From: CAXBPY01 sp003455275
Lineage (GTDB): Bacteria; Bacteroidota; Bacteroidia; Chitinophagales; UBA10324
Assembly (NCBI GenBank): GCA_963977675.1
Contig: CAXBPY010000016.1
Span: 1 to 55,428, forward strand
Direction of reading: 5' to 3'
Length of the DNA: 55,428 nucleotides
Under the pieces are notes generated by a model that saw only the letters and a list, made by a program, of their open reading frames with translations, was not told the origin of the DNA and searched no databases. The position numbers and the translations under genes are program-made. Of this stretch, positions 31,101 to 40,004 are shown one piece after another. Numbering within the stretch: position 1 is the first letter of the stretch; each line of letters starts with the position of its first letter.

Positions 31101-33608
31101 GCAGTAGTAAGATGAATTAAGCTGAACCACATTTCCTAAACATGCATTTGTGGCGCCATTGCAATAAACATAATAGTTCAGAAGCGTTGAGAGGTAAATG
31201 TACATGTAAGCAGAGGTAGTCGTGTAACATGAATTTGAAAACCTTGCTTGATAATTTCCGGGATCTGAAACATAAAGCGTGTCATTGACAGCACCTGAAA
31301 TTACTATTCCGTTTTTCAACCATGATATGTCAAGGCCAGATGTATAATTTGTAATGTAAATCATCTGGGTATCGCCGGCACACATATATGAAGTTCCTTG
31401 AAGCTGAATAATCGGTGTAGCTATGGGTCCGGCTATAGAATTAATAGTAACAGTATCCGAAACCACGCTCCAACCGCAGCCGCTGTTTGCAACTACATAA
31501 TATGATCCCGTTTGTGTCACATTAAAAACACCGCTGCTACCTGAAGTATAATATTGAAGAACACCATTTCTGTAAAAGGCAATATTTGAACTGGCTGTTG
31601 AAATATTTACTGCCTGAAATGAAAGTGAAATTGGCGAGCAATTATTACCGTTGGTGTTTGTAAGAGTTATGTACGCCCCGGATTGAATATTCACATTCAC
31701 AATCTTGCTGGTGGTATAGCAGGTTGCACCTGAGTAAGCAATAGCGGTATAAGTCGTATTTGAAACCGGAGCTACAATAGCTATGTTATTGTTAGTTGAT
31801 ACAATCTGACTTGATGGGCTCCATGAATAATTTGAATAGGCTGATGAAGCTGTGAGGATGGCGGTATCTCCTTCGCAAATAATTGATGGGCCGGAAATAG
31901 CAGGAAGAGAAAAACAAGTAACGATTTTTAATTTGTTTTCACTTCTTATCATCAGATTCCTGTTATTGAAATTAAAATTCAGCCTGTAATAATTTATATT
32001 AGATAATGGTGGATTGCCGATAGATGGAATGGCCGTAACAATTCCGGATTGATAATTTCCCAATGAGAAATAGGAATAATTATTTGAATCTGATTTACTG
32101 TAACCCAGTTTCACATTTGAATTATTAAACAACAAGGTGTTCCCGTTAAGATTAAAAAGAAATTCAAGCGGATATGAACTCGAGTAAGAATAGATAGGAG
32201 GAATAATTATAGAATCCGAAGGAGTGACAGTCAAATGTGGTACATAAATTTTTTGCAGGAAGGCCGACCCGCCGCGATTTTGCCAATTATCATATTGATC
32301 TATGGTGCCATTAAAAACAGTGTCAGGCATTTCAATATCCTTTCCGCCATAGCCTGTAATTAGAAAACTTTCATTGTCATATCTGCAAACCCTCAGGCAT
32401 CTTTCCTTGCTAAAATCGTATGGGGAGCCTGAAATTTTTCCTATGGACTTTGTCAAAAGTGAGGTGTCATACAACGCATAAAAACCATCTCTCCAATAAT
32501 TTACCGGAATTGAAGCGTCATCATAAAAATGTGAACCACCATTTCCCCAGCATTGACCGGAAACTACGGGCTGATGGTTTACAAGATCAATTGAAGTTGT
32601 ATTTCCCCAATAAAGAATATCAACTCCTTTTAGGCAAACTCCTGTTGAAGAGTATTTAAGCAGAAATGAAGATTCATCATTTGGTAATATAACAGAAGAC
32701 CCATCAATGGAAAAATTATAACCGCCACCGTATCCGGTAACATAAATAGCTCCTGAACTGTCAATTGCCATTCCACGAAAAGCATCGTTATAAAGGCTTC
32801 CAGCGGTCGCGGCCCACACCGGAGTAATTGATGAATCAAGTTTCATCAAGAAGCCATCGAGATAGGCATGAGAGAAAAATGTTGCACCGCCCGCTAAGAA
32901 CGAGGCCGAATAAGCGCCACATACAAAAAGGTTTCCTGAATTATCAGCCTCAATATCATAAATAAAATCTTCGCCTATGCCTCCGAAATTTTTTTTGTTC
33001 AGAACAGCGCCTGAAGTGTCAAGTTTTAGAATGCACATATCAGTGCTTCCATTACTTATTAGCGTATTGCCCTGGTATGTAGCTGTTCCCTGAATTCCGC
33101 CAACAATGAATAAATTATTATTTTCAAGTTCGGCATCGCAAATAAAAAACTCATTACTCCCTGCAGCCTTTATCCAAAGTAAACTTCCGGTACTGCTGTA
33201 TTTGGCAATAAAAAATCTACGGATAGTAGAAGAACCTGTACTGAATGTCGTAGTCCCGGCAGTTAATATGTTATAGAAATTTCCGAGAACATAAATACTT
33301 CCTGCATTGTCAATCATAATCGAGCGTGGAGTAATATGACTTCCGGTAATATTATTTACTCTCCAGATTTCTGTACCTGAAGAATTTGTTTTGGTTAAAA
33401 ACATTCCCTGGTTATAAATCGTGTCTCCGGCAGATGAAATTGAATTGTTTGAAATTTTTCCTGCGTAAAAAATGTTTCCTGAATTATCTGTTGTAATACA
33501 GGAACCATATCCGCTTTCACTTTGATATACGCTTATCAGGCTAGTGAGAGGCTGAGCATAGACGATTGAATTAAGAAAGACAAAAAGTGTGATGATAATT
33601 TTTTTCAT
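28101..33608 (-). CDS. Giant T9SS surface protein: propeller, ~13 Ig-like and 2 PKD repeats (operon gene 2)
   Basis: The protein has 1,835 residues. A signal peptide (about 1-18) precedes an N-terminal SBBP/propeller-like region (~20-455, repeats of the type GNLFVCGAYS, AIYVTGYGG). A ~110-residue beta segment with LTVTPSDSIIIPP follows. From ~570 about eleven Ig-like units of ~78 residues follow, each with C-GDS near its start, YQW.LNG...SGATN.. in the middle and a Cys near YSC...C. Then PKD units (~1438 and ~1596: ICRNQCIQFNDNSS, ICEGDCVSFTDQSS) alternate with two more Ig-like units. The end is a T9SS type A tail (VSVFPNPADDEI, LASGSYWLLI). Probably a surface adhesin or filament; ligand unknown. 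Repeat cysteines suggest disulfides. Confidence 0.85.
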   Translation of the reverse strand: MKKIIITLFVFLNSIVYAQPLTSLISVYQSESGYGSCITTDNSGNIFYAGKISNNSISSAGDTIYNQGMFLTKTNSSGTEIWRVNNITGSHITPRSIMIDNAGSIYVLGNFYNILTAGTTTFSTGSSTIRRFFIAKYSSTGSLLWIKAAGSNEFFICDAELENNNLFIVGGIQGTATYQGNTLISNGSTDMCILKLDTSGAVLNKKNFGGIGEDFIYDIEADNSGNLFVCGAYSASFLAGGATFFSHAYLDGFLMKLDSSITPVWAATAGSLYNDAFRGMAIDSSGAIYVTGYGGGYNFSIDGSSVILPNDESSFLLKYSSTGVCLKGVDILYWGNTTSIDLVNHQPVVSGQCWGNGGSHFYDDASIPVNYWRDGFYALYDTSLLTKSIGKISGSPYDFSKERCLRVCRYDNESFLITGYGGKDIEMPDTVFNGTIDQYDNWQNRGGSAFLQKIYVPHLTVTPSDSIIIPPIYSYSSSYPLEFLFNLNGNTLLFNNSNVKLGYSKSDSNNYSYFSLGNYQSGIVTAIPSIGNPPLSNINYYRLNFNFNNRNLMIRSENKLKIVTCFSLPAISGPSIICEGDTAILTASSAYSNYSWSPSSQIVSTNNNIAIVAPVSNTTYTAIAYSGATCYTTSKIVNVNIQSGAYITLTNTNGNNCSPISLSFQAVNISTASSNIAFYRNGVLQYYTSGSSGVFNVTQTGSYYVVANSGCGWSVVSDTVTINSIAGPIATPIIQLQGTSYMCAGDTQMIYITNYTSGLDISWLKNGIVISGAVNDTLYVSDPGNYQARFSNSCYTTTSAYMYIYLSTLLNYYVYCNGATNACLGNVVQLNSSYYCSNCNGTVTLQWLKNGIPISGAYSSGYAATTSGNYRVRYYMSTCGYFYTNVITVSIDNPVVASVTYTGSLNLCNGQSIQLTASPGADYVYQWRLNGNDISGETNQTFIASQAGSYTCFISNFCNAVLSNAAIVSTAPDLPDSITVLGNLNICPGQSVTFTAPYQSGVNYQWFRDGNPINGATGNSYLTSIGGVYTCRFNNLCGTVFSNQLTLSTFNLSNSIFAPNGVSLCSGDSVYLLTNSNPQLTYQWQWNGVNISGATNNFYYALQPGNYNCVFVNAVCGTFLSPAITITPLQFSSLVVSSPQGNTLCSGTTLSLSVPSGLGFTYQWLLNNVPLSGATNSNYTASQAGNFSCILNASCLSDTTNTAVISNGPAIPSISISISGNDTICSGDSAMIVSFSTNATSYQWKFNGADISGATNSNYEAFAQGQYSCTASNYCGSSNSGVLQLTSITAPATAVSVFGDTVICAGQSAVISADMNLAFDYQWYLNGAAISGATNNQIVATVQGNYYCIINSDCGLYYTDAVHITVLALPPPPSISIAGNLLTCTTNAYSYQWFLNGNPVIGAIFQNYQPLLSGSYSVAVYNQQGCSSFATPVNFNSQSYAPVTSFQFSSNSICRNQCIQFNDNSSNNPNSWNWSFPGGSPASSTLPNPFVCYNQPGNYNVQLITANPYGFDTLLMQQIVAVNPIPSAIIIQSHDTLFTAQGMAQYQWTLNGVSIPGASNYFYVVVATGSYKVFLTNNSGCSDSTQVGNYVLAKPEAGFTISDNEICEGDCVSFTDQSSNTPLSWHWILPGTANGNSTAHNPSACYTTAGDYDVTLISTNATGSDTLVLNSFVHVYPPPPLPVISQSGNILTSTPGASYQWYLNGQVIAGAVYQQIFVTTPGNYKVKVWDSIGCSSLSALLAWTQVGNVDELSQSVSVFPNPADDEIQILINQNSEIEHPEIKLLNMIGQQVEANAVKNDFNSFTISTESLASGSYWLLITDTKIRSTVKIIVIH

Positions 33609-33611
33609 ATC

Positions 33612-36600
33612 TCAATGTTTAATGATAAGTTGATGAATGACTTCGTCTTTTTTTGTGAGTATTTCTGCTACAATAATTTCAGGGTAAAAATCATCAAGTT
33701 GAATTGTACACAAATTTCCTTTTTCGATAATTGTTTTATTCAGCAACTGCCCAATTGAATTATACAGAGTTATTTTACTCAACTGATTACAATCCGTCAC
33801 CACCAATTCATTATTGAATGAATACAAATGAACAGAGCTTGAATTCGCTACTTCAATTCCTGTAAGAACCAGTCCTGCAGAAGTACCTCTGCAACCAGTA
33901 GTATTATCAACTGCCTGAACAGTGTAAGTGCCGGCACCAACTGATGCAATATTATTTGAACTGGCTCCGGCAATAAATACTCCATCAATAAACCATGAAA
34001 AAGAATAATTGCTTGCTGAAAGATTACAATAAATATGACCCGAATTATAAGTCAGTGTTGGGTTTGGTATTGGATTCACAATAATCATCTGTGAAATTAA
34101 TTGAGTTCCCGTTCCGGTTTGGTTACTTGCAGAAAGTGTTACATCATATTGCCCGGGATTTAAGAAACAAACATTAGCTGGGTTCTGCAAAAATGAAATT
34201 GTAGAGCCGGTCCCTTGAAAATTCCAGGTCCACGAAGTTGGGTTGTTTGTACTTAGGTCAAAAAAATCGATGCAGTCGCCGGCGCAGATAATAGAATCTG
34301 TACAGGAGAATTCAACTACAGGAGCAGTAAAAAAACTGTAAGGAGAATTGCTGACCGCACTGCAACCATTTGGGAAAAAAGATGCTGCACTGTAATTGCC
34401 ATTTGATGTTGGTAAATAATAATTGTGAGTTGCCCCGTTTATAACTCCCGAATTATTATACCATTGAAATGAAATGGCGCCGGCTGCAGTTGCAAATAAA
34501 GTGTCATGAGATTGAGAGATTGTGGGAGGCGACGCGCTTTGAACCAAAACATAATTCGAATAATGAATAGTGTCATAGCCAAATGAATTTCCCGTAATCA
34601 GGGTCACATCATAATTTCCGGCAGCAGGATAACATACCGTCACATTCTGTGCTGTTGATGAAGATGGATTTCCGCCAGGGAAACTCCAACTCCATGTTGA
34701 AGGAAAATTCACTGAAGCATCAGAATAATCAACACAAATTCCTTCACAGATTGTGGTATCAGATGCAGTGAAATTTGCATCAGGAGCAAAACTGACATTC
34801 ACGACAACATCATTTGTATAACTGCTGCATCCGAGCGCATTTGTTACAACAACATTGTAAACTCCTCCGCTCACCGCCTGATAAAATGAATCAGTTATTC
34901 CGGCTAACAGCACTCCATTTTCCAACCAATGATAGGTAAATGGTCCAGCGGCACCGGTTGTGCATGTGAGCATATTTCCATTCAAGGTTAGTTGAGGTAC
35001 CGGGCTGCTTTGAACTGTTACATAGTTATTCATTACTAATGTATCAGACCCGGAACCATTTGTCACTATCAGCTCAACATTGTACTGCCCCGATGAATAA
35101 TAGCACGCAGTTGGATTTTGTTGTGTGCTTGCTGTTGGAGATCCTCCCGGAAAAAGCCATAAGTAATCGTTGGGCTGATTAGTTGAAGTGCTGTTAAAGA
35201 GTATGCAACTTCCCTCACATATGTGCACACTTGAATTGGAGAAAGATGCAACCGGCGCCGGATAAAACTGGTACGGTATGAAATTGGAACCCACACAACC
35301 AAATTGATTGAAGCAAATGACATTATACGAACCGCCTGTGGTTGGCATATAAAAACTATTTGTTGCTCCTGAAATATTATTCCCGTTTAGCAACCATTGA
35401 TAAAGGAAAGCCCCGGGTGGTGCGAGTAGCGAATCGTTCGACTGTGTAATAATTGAACTTGGAATAGAATAAACTGTGACATAGTTAGGGAATAACAAAG
35501 TATCATAACCGAAAGTATTATGTGTGATCAGCGTGACATTATAAGTTCCGGCTGTGTAATAACACACTAAAGGATTTTGTGAGGTGGAGGAAGAAGGAGT
35601 TCCGCCCGGAAAACTCCACAACCATGAATTAGGATTATTCAGTGACTGATCATTAAACTGAATACAAAAATTAGCACATACAGTTGTGTAATCAGAAGTA
35701 AAAACTGCAGTCGGCAAGGTGTTCAGAATAAAAATATATTGATTGCTGGTTGAGGAGCAACCGTTGCTTCCAAAAATCTGAACAGAGTAATATCCGTTTT
35801 GCGATGCCGTGTAAGTCTGACTGTTAGCACCGCCAATCAATTGTCCGTTCAAATACCATTGATAATATGTTGCAGTAACTGAACAACTCAAAATATTTCC
35901 GGACTGTGAAATAGTTGGAATCTGAGGAATCGCTTGAACAGTAACACATGAATTGCAATTGAATGTATCGCTGCCAAACTGGTTGCTTACTATCAGCGAT
36001 ACATTAAACTGTCCCTGAGAATTAAAACAAACAGTAGGAGATGCAAGAACAGATGAAGAGGGAGTTCCGCCGGAAAAATTCCATTGAAAAGATGAAGGAG
36101 AAAGTGTAGATGAATTAGTAAACTGAATGCAGTCGCCTTCACATACTGAACCCGATGAAAGTGTAAATGATGCTACCGGAGTTCCGGCAGTAATCAGGTT
36201 TGAAAAAACTGAACACCCGATAGATGATGTTGCCATTACCTGGTAATTGCCAGGCTGGCTTGGAAAATACCATTGATGTGTGGCCCCTGAAATCATGCTG
36301 CCATTCAGGTACCACTGATAAGTCAGAGCAGTTGTGTTACAGAGCAGCGTATCATTCTGCCAGACAATTTGAGGATTCAGACTCAGTACATGAATATAGT
36401 TGGGAAGGTACAGCGTATCGTTTCCGTAGCTGTTCGAAATGATAAGTGTTACATCGTAGTTTCCGGGATTAGCATAACAAATATTTGATGGGCTTATTTG
36501 ATTGGATATTGCAGGTGAACCTCCTTGAAAAATCCATTGATAAGTTGTAGGAGTGTTAAAAGTAGTGGCCACAAATTGTAAACAATTAGTGGGACAGAGG

Positions 36601-38447
36601 TATGTTGCATTTGATGTGATAGATTGAATATAAGCCGGGAGGTTAGTTACTAATTGACTTAAAGTAACAGGACAAGGGCTTCCAGCATTTACAGTCACAA
36701 CATAATTTCCATTGATAAGCGGATGAAAAACTGAATCAGTTGCACCTGCAATTGCACTTCCGTTTAAATACCATTGAAAAGTGACAGATGAAACTCCGGT
36801 TGCGCAATACAGAGTTTGATTGTTATAGGAGAGAGTTGGAGAAACATTTTGTAAAACATGAATGTAATTATTCATCACCAGTGTATCGTTTCCCAAAGCA
36901 TTACTTGCTATAACCTGGGCACTGTAATATCCGGATGTGCTATAACAAACTTGAGCACTGTAACCGGTTGCTGTTGATGGATTTCCTCCGGGAAAACTCC
37001 ATTGCAAGGTACCCACGGGATACAATGAACCTGTGTAAGAAAAAGTGGTGCAGGTGTTTGGGCATAGAATATTATTTGCCGTAAAGTTTGCTTCCGGTGG
37101 GGCAGCGGCGGCAAGACAAATCATGAAATAATCATTGCCTCCCTGACTATTTTGTGTTTTGTCACCACCAGTATTAGCTGAACTGCTGTTACCAAGTATG
37201 AAAGAACCATTGGCAAGTTGGCAGCAATAACCAACCTCATTATGACCCATATCAAGAACTGTTCTGTCCCAGATTAAATTATTGAGCGTATCAAATAAAA
37301 CTGCCCAAGTTTGTTCATTACCTAAATTACTTTGAGTTTTTTCACAAGAAATTCCGGAGTAAGAAGTTCCTACAACCAAAATATTTCCTTCGTTAGTTAC
37401 GAATAAATTGCCCTGAGTATCATCACTGCTTGAGCCGCCATAAGTTTTTTGATTAATAATATTTCCGGTTCCATCAAGATTCACATCCCAGAAATCATAA
37501 ACATTACAATTTGCGTCGGTTTTATTTCCTGATATCGGTGAATTTGTGTAACCCGAAATTGAAATTTTTCCGTGGCTGCATCCTGAATGTGCACTAGCTT
37601 CAGATGAGGAACCACCCAATCGTTTTTGCCAGACAATATTTAATGACTGATCCAGTTTACAAACCAAGTAATCTGAATTTCCATAAGTGGAACTTGTAAT
37701 ATTTCCTGAAGCTGAACTACCGGTAATCATTCCGCAATAGAGATATCCGTCATCAGAAATATCAATGCTAAAAGGTGTTTCTCCCGAAGAACCGCCAATT
37801 GTTGTTTGGTTCAACAGGTTTCCGCTTGTATCAATTTTAATAATCCAAGAATCTCCATTGCCATAGCTGGGAGAAGTTTTATTTCCTCCGGTGGTTGAGT
37901 TTGAAATTCCGCAAATGAATATTGAATTGTTTGTGGCTTGTACAGCTGAGTATGCTTCATCATTAGATGTTCCGCCATAAATTTTGTCCCAGATTTTTGT
38001 TCCGTTCTTATCAATACATACAATCCAAAAATCCTGATCATAATTTCCTCCGAACTGATTTTGAGTTTTGTCTCCACCGGCAGGCGAGCTGGACCAACCA
38101 ACCAAAAGAATCTTTCCATTACTCAGTTGGATCATACTGTTCGGAGTTTCTTCATAGGTGTAACCGTATCTCTTGTCCCAGATTTTGTTTCCCTGTGCAT
38201 CAATTTTTACAATCCAGTAATCCCACTTGCCCCAGTTGTTTTGTGTTTTATCTCCACCCGCATCCGATGAACTTGTTCCACCGGCTAAAAATGTTCCATC
38301 GGAGAGCGGACAAAAGCAATAAATATTTTCATACGAGTTTCCTCCAAATCGTTTATCCCAGATTTTAGGCGGGGCAAGGCTTTGAGCGGATGTGATGATT
38401 GGGAAACTAACTATCGCTAACAGAAATAAATATCTCAGCGTTTTCAT
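33612..38447 (-). CDS. Giant surface protein: seven-bladed propeller plus seven PKD/Ig-like pairs (operon gene 1)
   Basis: The protein has 1,611 residues. A signal peptide (about 1-22) precedes seven propeller blades (~28-445), each starting with a variant of KIWDKRFGGNSYE and containing AGGDKTQ and a DYWIVKID strand. From ~447 seven PKD domains (CEGDCIQFTNSS type, SFPGGSPSSS, CY...G.YNVTLI) alternate with seven Ig-like units (YQWYLNGS.ISGAT...YSVQ..GC). The last ~75 residues look like a T9SS tail (KITLYNSIGQLL, then EVIHQLIIKH) but the usual xPNP is missing (HLYSFNNELVV instead). It is first in the four-gene operon, with only 3 nt before gene 2. Binding partner unknown. Confidence 0.85.
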   Translation of the reverse strand: MKTLRYLFLLAIVSFPIITSAQSLAPPKIWDKRFGGNSYENIYCFCPLSDGTFLAGGTSSSDAGGDKTQNNWGKWDYWIVKIDAQGNKIWDKRYGYTYEETPNSMIQLSNGKILLVGWSSSPAGGDKTQNQFGGNYDQDFWIVCIDKNGTKIWDKIYGGTSNDEAYSAVQATNNSIFICGISNSTTGGNKTSPSYGNGDSWIIKIDTSGNLLNQTTIGGSSGETPFSIDISDDGYLYCGMITGSSASGNITSSTYGNSDYLVCKLDQSLNIVWQKRLGGSSSEASAHSGCSHGKISISGYTNSPISGNKTDANCNVYDFWDVNLDGTGNIINQKTYGGSSSDDTQGNLFVTNEGNILVVGTSYSGISCEKTQSNLGNEQTWAVLFDTLNNLIWDRTVLDMGHNEVGYCCQLANGSFILGNSSSANTGGDKTQNSQGGNDYFMICLAAAAPPEANFTANNILCPNTCTTFSYTGSLYPVGTLQWSFPGGNPSTATGYSAQVCYSTSGYYSAQVIASNALGNDTLVMNNYIHVLQNVSPTLSYNNQTLYCATGVSSVTFQWYLNGSAIAGATDSVFHPLINGNYVVTVNAGSPCPVTLSQLVTNLPAYIQSITSNATYLCPTNCLQFVATTFNTPTTYQWIFQGGSPAISNQISPSNICYANPGNYDVTLIISNSYGNDTLYLPNYIHVLSLNPQIVWQNDTLLCNTTALTYQWYLNGSMISGATHQWYFPSQPGNYQVMATSSIGCSVFSNLITAGTPVASFTLSSGSVCEGDCIQFTNSSTLSPSSFQWNFSGGTPSSSVLASPTVCFNSQGQFNVSLIVSNQFGSDTFNCNSCVTVQAIPQIPTISQSGNILSCSVTATYYQWYLNGQLIGGANSQTYTASQNGYYSVQIFGSNGCSSTSNQYIFILNTLPTAVFTSDYTTVCANFCIQFNDQSLNNPNSWLWSFPGGTPSSSTSQNPLVCYYTAGTYNVTLITHNTFGYDTLLFPNYVTVYSIPSSIITQSNDSLLAPPGAFLYQWLLNGNNISGATNSFYMPTTGGSYNVICFNQFGCVGSNFIPYQFYPAPVASFSNSSVHICEGSCILFNSTSTNQPNDYLWLFPGGSPTASTQQNPTACYYSSGQYNVELIVTNGSGSDTLVMNNYVTVQSSPVPQLTLNGNMLTCTTGAAGPFTYHWLENGVLLAGITDSFYQAVSGGVYNVVVTNALGCSSYTNDVVVNVSFAPDANFTASDTTICEGICVDYSDASVNFPSTWSWSFPGGNPSSSTAQNVTVCYPAAGNYDVTLITGNSFGYDTIHYSNYVLVQSASPPTISQSHDTLFATAAGAISFQWYNNSGVINGATHNYYLPTSNGNYSAASFFPNGCSAVSNSPYSFFTAPVVEFSCTDSIICAGDCIDFFDLSTNNPTSWTWNFQGTGSTISFLQNPANVCFLNPGQYDVTLSASNQTGTGTQLISQMIIVNPIPNPTLTYNSGHIYCNLSASNYSFSWFIDGVFIAGASSNNIASVGAGTYTVQAVDNTTGCRGTSAGLVLTGIEVANSSSVHLYSFNNELVVTDCNQLSKITLYNSIGQLLNKTIIEKGNLCTIQLDDFYPEIIVAEILTKKDEVIHQLIIKH

Positions 38448-38561
38448 GAGAAATAATTTTTTGAAAAATAAGAAAAATTATTTCTTCAGTGAGAAATTTC
38501 TTACAACTTTTTCAGGGCATTATCTGATAGAGTTTATCCCTGAGTTGAGATATAAATTTTC

Positions 38562-39863
38562 CTACCATTTTTTATAAGAGTATCCCTTCACACTATAAAA
38601 CAGAATGAACAAATAGCAAGGAATCATAATGAAATAAGCCATTTGATGACCTATGCTTTGAACATCAGCCAGCTTACCATATATCAATGGAAGTGTTGCT
38701 CCGCCGGCAATAGCCATGATAAGCATCGCGCTTCCAGTCTTGGTAAATTTTCCTAATCCATGAATGGCAAGAGGCCAAATGGCCGGCCACATCAATGCAT
38801 TAGCCAAACCAAGCAAGGCAATGAACAAAACTGCAATGTATCCATGTGTAACAAGCGCACATATGCTGAACAAGATTCCAATTGAAGCGGAAATAGCGAG
38901 AGCCGTTTGTTGTTTAATAATTTTTGGAATGGTGATTATTCCCAGAATGTAACCAATCACCATGGCGATTAAAGTGTATGATGTAAAATATTTTGTTTCT
39001 GAGAGTGCAATTTCCTGCGAAGTCCCGAAAGTTCCAATGGTATCACCGGCCATTACTTCAACACCTACATACAGAAACAATGCAATCACTCCAAGTATCA
39101 GATTCGGATATTCAAGGATTGAATTTTTTTCAGACAAAAAACCAGATGCATCATCTTCTTGCTCTGATTCAATTTCGGGAAGTGGTGACATCCGAATCAT
39201 AAATGCAAGGAAAACGAGCACACCGGCCATTACTGAATAAGGCATCACTACACGCGCAGCCAATTCATTCAATTGAACTGCCTTGGATGCTGCATCCATT
39301 GTTTTCAATTTTTCTGTAAGTGCATCTGCATCTGCCAACACAATTGCACCAAGAACTATTGGAGCAAGAACTCCTGCTGCCTTATTACATATTCCCATAA
39401 TGCTGATTCGAGCTGCTGCACTTTCTATCGGGCCAACAATTGTTACATATGGATTAGATGCAGTTTGTAAAATGGAAAGCCCGGTTCCAATAACAAACAA
39501 GCCGGTCAGAAAAATTTCGTAGGTGCGCGAATTGGCAGCCGGAATAAAAAGTAATGCACCTGCAGCCATTACTAATAATCCTAACATCATTCCGTTTTTG
39601 AAACCGGTCTTTTTCAAAATCCATGAAGATGGAAGCGCCATCACAAAGTAGGAAATATAAAAGGCAAACGCCACGAGCAATGCCTGGTAAGTATTCAGCT
39701 CGCAGGCTATTTTTAAATACTGAATGAGGGTTCCGTTCAGCCAGGTCACAAAACCAAAAATGAAAAAGAGCGCACCCAGAATTATGGTTGGCAAAAGACT
39801 GGGGCCGGCAGAATTATTTCTTTGAAAAGAATTTTTTGTAAAATCTGAATCAAGAGCACTCAT
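38562..39863 (-). CDS. FucP-like sugar/H+ symporter (MFS)
   Basis: From ATG 39863 (MSALDSDFTK) the protein has 433 residues with 12 predicted membrane helices. The FucP-type features are FGFVTWLNGTLIQYLK in helix 1, ALPSSWILKKTGFKNGMMLG between helices 2 and 3, and QTASNPYVTIVGP in helix 5. Family members import L-fucose, glucose or galactose with protons; the sugar is not readable. The frame is open for 56 more codons upstream, but these are polar and contain no homologous sequence, so that start is rejected. A central acidic loop (ESEQEDDASG) separates the halves. No sugar kinase or regulator is adjacent. Confidence 0.88.
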   Translation of the reverse strand: MSALDSDFTKNSFQRNNSAGPSLLPTIILGALFFIFGFVTWLNGTLIQYLKIACELNTYQALLVAFAFYISYFVMALPSSWILKKTGFKNGMMLGLLVMAAGALLFIPAANSRTYEIFLTGLFVIGTGLSILQTASNPYVTIVGPIESAAARISIMGICNKAAGVLAPIVLGAIVLADADALTEKLKTMDAASKAVQLNELAARVVMPYSVMAGVLVFLAFMIRMSPLPEIESEQEDDASGFLSEKNSILEYPNLILGVIALFLYVGVEVMAGDTIGTFGTSQEIALSETKYFTSYTLIAMVIGYILGIITIPKIIKQQTALAISASIGILFSICALVTHGYIAVLFIALLGLANALMWPAIWPLAIHGLGKFTKTGSAMLIMAIAGGATLPLIYGKLADVQSIGHQMAYFIMIPCYLFILFYSVKGYSYKKW

Positions 39864-39978
39864 GTTTTTTGTTTTGCTAAAAGTAAATTGAATCTGAAAC
39901 GGGATTAGTTGAATTGAACGAAGAATATTCACGGCTAATTCTGAATCGTCCTCTTGTCTGAAACTATTTTTATAAAAG

Positions 39979-39986
39979 TAGATTTG
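39979..39986 (+). promoter_or_regulatory. tatD: -7 element (TAGATTTG) for tatD
   Basis: A TAnnTTTG match, 18 nt before the ATG at 40005. It lies inside the longer upstream frame, which supports the internal start. Confidence 0.5.
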
Positions 39987-40004
39987 ATTTTCTTTTCTAC
40001 CACG

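Noticed and set aside
28101..38447. Regular repeats in the giant protein genes considered as a CRISPR-like or satellite array
   Set aside because: The ~240-nt spacing is coding domain repetition (Ig-like and PKD); units diverge at DNA level and remain in one frame.
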